Part shown: positions 6,607 to 10,059 of the stretch, piece by piece | Numbering within the stretch: the stretch's first letter is position 1 | How the letters are laid out: each line of letters opens with the position of its first letter | Source: Ignavibacteriota bacterium | GTDB lineage: Bacteria > Bacteroidota > Ignavibacteria > UBA10030 > UBA6906 | Direction: 5' to 3' | Assembly: GCA_016209805.1 (NCBI GenBank) | Contig: JACQVJ010000151.1 | Coordinates: 1-10,059 of the forward strand | DNA length: 10,059 bases | The notes under the pieces: generated by a model | The model's input: only the letters and a program-made list of their open reading frames with translations | What the model was told of the DNA's origin: nothing | Database searches by the model: none | Position numbers and translations under genes: made by a program

Positions 6607-8001
6607 CTAAAATCTGAAGCGTGTTCCCAGGGCCACCGAACCATACGCGAAGTCGTTCGGTTGAAAGAGCCAGTTGACATTCTCTGAGGCAAGGTCGAGG
6701 TCGAAGAAACCGAGACGGAATCCAAATCCAAATGCAACATTCATACGGTCCGTTCCTCCGAATGATACCCCCGTCCTGATGGGAAGCCATCGCCATGGCT
6801 TGTATTCAACGCCCAAAGAGATGCGAGGATTTGTGGTCTCACCGGGCGCATCCACCATTCCCTGATTATAATCGAGCGCCAGTAACATTTGACCGGGCAT
6901 GTTTTTGAATGCAGGCACATGCTGAAACTCAAGCGCCAAACCAACCCGCAGCGTTGTTGGAAGAGACGAAGCGAAGGACGCACTGGACTTCTTCTTCCCC
7001 TTTAAAACTTCATCGATCGCATTCTGTTGCTGGACGACGGCTGGATCGTCAATGATGAGCGTAGTATCCGTATACGTTATCTCAGTATGTTTCGTCCATT
7101 CAATGGAACCGATGTCTGTCACAGCAATTCCGACTGACAGGAACTTCGTGATCCCCGCACCGATGCCAAGATCAACTCCATAGCCACTGCCAACAGGGTT
7201 CCAGAAGAGTCCATATGCCATGACCGCGTCATCGGAAGGATCTACGCCTGCATTGCGGGAGAGATAATCCACTCTGCCAATCAGTGTTCCATTCTCGGAC
7301 GTTGTGAGTGTTGTGTTGAACCTCTGAATCTCATAATAACCAAACCCGTGGACAAGCTTCACACCGAACCCACCTGAGAGCCACTCAAGGAATCCCGGCT
7401 TCGGCAATGCGGTGCCAAACGAGAGCTCGTATGCACGCAGCCATGATGCTTTCACATTCACGTTGGAAAAGTCGTACGTTGAACCGGGCGGGTTGCCGTA
7501 CAGGCTGAACTCCACGAATTCTTTTGGGAGGCTCGCCGATCCCGCAAGCTCGTCAGTAACAGTCAGAGCGAACGCTCCAATCTCTCCAAGCTCCACAGAA
7601 AGGCCGATGAGTCTTGCTCCTACAGTCATCGACACATCACCTACTTCTGAACTAAAGGCATCAAGGATGCGACGCTTGTCGCTTTCGTCCAAGTATCTTC
7701 CCACCCGACCGCTATCGGTTTCGACTCCGGTGAAATACGTCGAGTACAGATCGTAATTAAGGAAGTTACTCCCTATATGAACTCCAAGCGGCAGAATGCT
7801 GAGAGTGGCACTCCCGTCGTCCGGCAGGGCAAGATTTGCAGGATTGATACCAACTGCATCAAGACCGCGCGAAGCAGCAATGTAGGTTCTTGCCATTCCC
7901 ATCCCTCGCACGTTCGCGCGGTCCCCCCCCGCAAGAACAATTTGACAGATTGAAAGAAGCACCACAAGAGCACCAACCCCACGATTCACAACACTTCTCA
8001 T
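6607..8001 (-). CDS. Outer-membrane beta-barrel protein (PorV/FadL/DUF5723-like)
   Basis: Probable outer-membrane barrel of 464 residues; role unknown. A signal peptide is clear: Arg2 and Arg7, a hydrophobic core at about 9-22, and a likely cut after VLA (residue 24). The mature N-terminus has VRGMGMARTYIAASRGLDAVGINPANLALP (31-60), the hallmark of Bacteroidota/FCB barrels related to FadL and PorV, in which an N-terminal segment precedes the strands. The rest alternates polar and hydrophobic residues with many glycines and aromatics, and the chain ends in GTRFRF, the C-terminal aromatic used for barrel insertion. One long polar loop (about 310-345, containing KGKKKSS) stands out. The ATG shares its A with the TAA of the upstream lipoprotein gene (TAATG), with GGTGA just before it, so the two are translationally coupled. 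A strong terminator follows. It could be a porin, a lipid transporter or a secretion-system partner; the sequence does not decide. Confidence 0.85.
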   Translation of the reverse strand: MRSVVNRGVGALVVLLSICQIVLAGGDRANVRGMGMARTYIAASRGLDAVGINPANLALPDDGSATLSILPLGVHIGSNFLNYDLYSTYFTGVETDSGRVGRYLDESDKRRILDAFSSEVGDVSMTVGARLIGLSVELGEIGAFALTVTDELAGSASLPKEFVEFSLYGNPPGSTYDFSNVNVKASWLRAYELSFGTALPKPGFLEWLSGGFGVKLVHGFGYYEIQRFNTTLTTSENGTLIGRVDYLSRNAGVDPSDDAVMAYGLFWNPVGSGYGVDLGIGAGITKFLSVGIAVTDIGSIEWTKHTEITYTDTTLIIDDPAVVQQQNAIDEVLKGKKKSSASFASSLPTTLRVGLALEFQHVPAFKNMPGQMLLALDYNQGMVDAPGETTNPRISLGVEYKPWRWLPIRTGVSFGGTDRMNVAFGFGFRLGFFDLDLASENVNWLFQPNDFAYGSVALGTRFRF

Positions 8002-10055
8002 TATTTCACCCGATATGATAAACTTGACCAGATTCTGATGCGAATATAATCCGTTGTCTTAAAGCGAACTGCCGGACTGCCGGGAGTTGTCACTAACGCG
8101 ACGGAATACGATAGAAACTCCGCCGGATTGAACTGCTGAACTTCCTGGCGATTCAGCTCAATCACAGTCGATTTTCCCGAAGGAGCGGTTACATTGCCTT
8201 CGGCATCGACGCGGGCGGCCGTGACGTTGATTCCTTGTCCGGACTGCGGGAGAAGGAGCAACCCCTGCCGCGATCTGTCGAGCAGGCGCAGGTTGATCGT
8301 CAACTGTATCGGCATCCCATTCTCGACCTCGATGTACATCTTGCCGTAGTTGATGTCATCCATTCTCGACTTATCGAAATCAAAATCTTTGTGTCCATCT
8401 CCGGTTGAGTCACCAATCACAAGAGTATCCGCGTACATGCCATCGACGATTCCGAGATTCATCGGGATCTGCACATCCACTGTCCCTTTCCAGGAGCTGT
8501 TTCGTCCGACGGTACCGACACCAGCCGGCGTAGGAGTATAAACATCATGCGGGTTCACGAGAATCCTTCCGACGACACAGAGCGAATCGGGGAGCCTGCC
8601 GGAAACCTGGCTGAGAAACTGCCCGACCTGCGATCCATCGAACGACACGTGATCCACCCCCGGCTGTACTCTGCGCTCACTCGCCGGAACTGTGATGTAT
8701 ACCGAGTCGCCTGCGGCGTTTCTTCTGGCACCAAGTCTTATATATAAGTCAGCAGGGAAGCCGAAATCCGTAAGTGTCTGCAATCCCAATGAAGATGTAG
8801 GGATGTTAAATTGCCCGGAGAACCTCGTCGGGAGGTTTCCGAAGTCAACGGCAAACGTGGTATTCACATCGACCCACGTCGGCCTGATGACACCAACTGC
8901 TGAGTCGGCTACAAGAGGTACCCCCGGCGTTACATCCATCAACACCTTGTCGGTGTCATTCACTGTCACAGGCTGCCCGGAGCCGTTCGGCAGAATAACA
9001 CTGCCAAAGACCTGAAGGGATTGCAACAGGTCGCCATTCAAAGATCGGATTCTCGCGTTCGCCAATTCGATGACATGAGATCCTGATCCGTTTGCGGCCA
9101 GGAACAGACTGTCCTCATATGGAACGTACGATCCTCCGACACGCCGATAGAGCTCACTGAATCTGAACTTGAAGAGCATATTCAGACCAACTCTGTTTGT
9201 CAGTGAAAGGTTGAGGCTTCCGGACTTCAGCCTGAGTTCCCTGACTATTGTCGAATCATCCAGGCGAAGAAGCGTTGTGTCATTGTCTATCAGGTTCTGT
9301 GCAGGAATCTCTGCAAGGACAGCGCGCCGGGCCAGCAGATCACTTGTCCAGAGTGTTGCAATGAAAAGCTCACCCTCAGGGATCTGAACCGGCGTAGCAC
9401 TCCCCGGAGTGTGGAACCGGAGATCCGATACCCTGAGTCGGTTGTCCAGTATTTTACCGCTCAGATCATCAAAAGCAATCCTTGATTCGAAGGGAGGTAT
9501 TGTTGGAGGATTAAACACAAATGTTGCAATGATATTGTTCTGACTATCAAAAAGACGAATTGGATTTGTCACGTCCATTGGGACGGGGAGATTGTTTTCC
9601 AGGAGGAGGCTGATCGACCCGCTCTGTAACTCCACTTCCTGGAACGCGGGTATGGTGTGCTCCACGTCGGAAAATGTCACCGTCGTATCGGGAATAGGAA
9701 CCGTTTCACCACGAGGCATCCATGGAATATCGATGGGGGTGCGCACCGGATCGGCGCTGACGTGGAACGGACCCAGCTTCACCTGGAGTGTTGTATCTCT
9801 CGGAGTCAGAGCCATCATGTCGCCAACGTATGTTGGACTCACCTGCACTGACGTTGCGTAGATGATTTGATTGCCGGCCCCGACACGGAGAAGACTTGTA
9901 TCTTTCCGCACGATGTCCGAGAGCGAATAGAATCTGTTCGCAAGAGGAAGTGTAATATTGGTATCCCAGGTGGGGGCAACCGGGGCAAGTGGTTCGTTAA
10001 TGCAATTGATCGCTAGAAATGAGAATAGCAGAAGGCCTGCACACACGACACCCAT
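8001..10055 (-). CDS. Large secreted beta-rich protein, probable lipoprotein (N-terminus probably incomplete)
   Basis: Not a family I can name. From ATG 10055 it has 684 residues. The N-terminus is a hydrophobic stretch (3-17) ending in FLAINC, so Cys18 is a candidate lipidation site, although Asn before it is not the usual lipobox residue. No positive charges precede the hydrophobic part and the frame stays open through the last bases, so the true start is probably beyond the right edge. After Cys18 comes EPLAPVAPTWDTNITLPLAN (21-40). The remainder is rich in Thr, Ser, Pro and Asn with alternating strand patterns and no membrane segments, suggesting several beta-sandwich domains. Related elements recur at 142-160, 275-293 and 570-587 (SGSISLLLENN, SGSLNLSLTNR, KMYIEVENG). 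An Asp-rich stretch (549-561, DSTGDGHKDFDFD) resembles a calcium-binding loop. Its stop overlaps the start of the barrel gene, so the products likely act together at the outer membrane. Confidence 0.8.
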   Translation of the reverse strand: MGVVCAGLLLFSFLAINCINEPLAPVAPTWDTNITLPLANRFYSLSDIVRKDTSLLRVGAGNQIIYATSVQVSPTYVGDMMALTPRDTTLQVKLGPFHVSADPVRTPIDIPWMPRGETVPIPDTTVTFSDVEHTIPAFQEVELQSGSISLLLENNLPVPMDVTNPIRLFDSQNNIIATFVFNPPTIPPFESRIAFDDLSGKILDNRLRVSDLRFHTPGSATPVQIPEGELFIATLWTSDLLARRAVLAEIPAQNLIDNDTTLLRLDDSTIVRELRLKSGSLNLSLTNRVGLNMLFKFRFSELYRRVGGSYVPYEDSLFLAANGSGSHVIELANARIRSLNGDLLQSLQVFGSVILPNGSGQPVTVNDTDKVLMDVTPGVPLVADSAVGVIRPTWVDVNTTFAVDFGNLPTRFSGQFNIPTSSLGLQTLTDFGFPADLYIRLGARRNAAGDSVYITVPASERRVQPGVDHVSFDGSQVGQFLSQVSGRLPDSLCVVGRILVNPHDVYTPTPAGVGTVGRNSSWKGTVDVQIPMNLGIVDGMYADTLVIGDSTGDGHKDFDFDKSRMDDINYGKMYIEVENGMPIQLTINLRLLDRSRQGLLLLPQSGQGINVTAARVDAEGNVTAPSGKSTVIELNRQEVQQFNPAEFLSYSVALVTTPGSPAVRFKTTDYIRIRIWSSLSYRVK

Positions 10056-10059
10056 GCTC

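Noticed and set aside
6269..6796. Minus-strand frame of 175 codons across the barrel 3' end, the terminator and the dut 5' end
   Set aside because: It overlaps two well-supported genes in another frame and spans the terminator hairpin. The intergenic part looks protein-like for about 40 residues, but I recognise nothing in it.
1..10059. Mobile island, defence system or CRISPR locus
   Set aside because: No integrase, transposase, nuclease, toxin, tRNA, direct-repeat array or clear shift in composition is visible. The genes are mostly housekeeping and all lie on one strand.

Overview
The window is about 52% GC by eye and carries seven (partial or complete) protein genes, all on the minus strand, so transcription runs right to left. 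No RNA gene, mobile element, CRISPR array or phage gene is visible. The outer-membrane beta-barrel ending in Phe and the large lipoprotein paired with it indicate a Gram-negative (diderm) bacterium. Their style (an N-terminal RGMGxA...INPAN motif, a lipoprotein opening with a WDTNITLPLxNR-like stretch) suggests the Bacteroidota/Chlorobi/Ignavibacteria-type branch of the FCB group. That placement is an inference and the genus cannot be told.

In transcription order: (1) a large secreted, probably lipid-anchored beta-rich protein, cut or nearly cut by the right edge, overlaps by one base (TAATG) a 464-residue outer-membrane barrel gene. A clear intrinsic terminator (6551-6585) closes this unit. 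(2) A 249-bp gap with two promoter-like sequences leads into dut (dUTPase), an AI-2E/PerM-type membrane transporter and an RsmI-type rRNA methyltransferase, spaced 23 and 0 bases apart, a likely operon. (3) A well-formed promoter overlapped by an inverted repeat precedes a single gene for a DipZ-C-like thioredoxin with a CVNC motif. A hairpin terminator lies just after it (2660-2693). (4) Almost on top of that terminator starts a GT-C-type polytopic glycosyltransferase, followed 12 bases later by metH (cobalamin-dependent methionine synthase), which runs off the left edge.

Functionally this is mostly a core-metabolism neighbourhood: nucleotide pool sanitation (dut), ribosome modification (rsmI-like), one-carbon metabolism and methionine (metH), thiol redox chemistry (DipZ-C-like) and envelope building (glycosyltransferase, barrel, lipoprotein). 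The least explained parts are the lipoprotein/barrel pair, the divergent short RsmI-like enzyme, and the terminator placed against the start of the glycosyltransferase gene. I see no convincing new multi-gene system.
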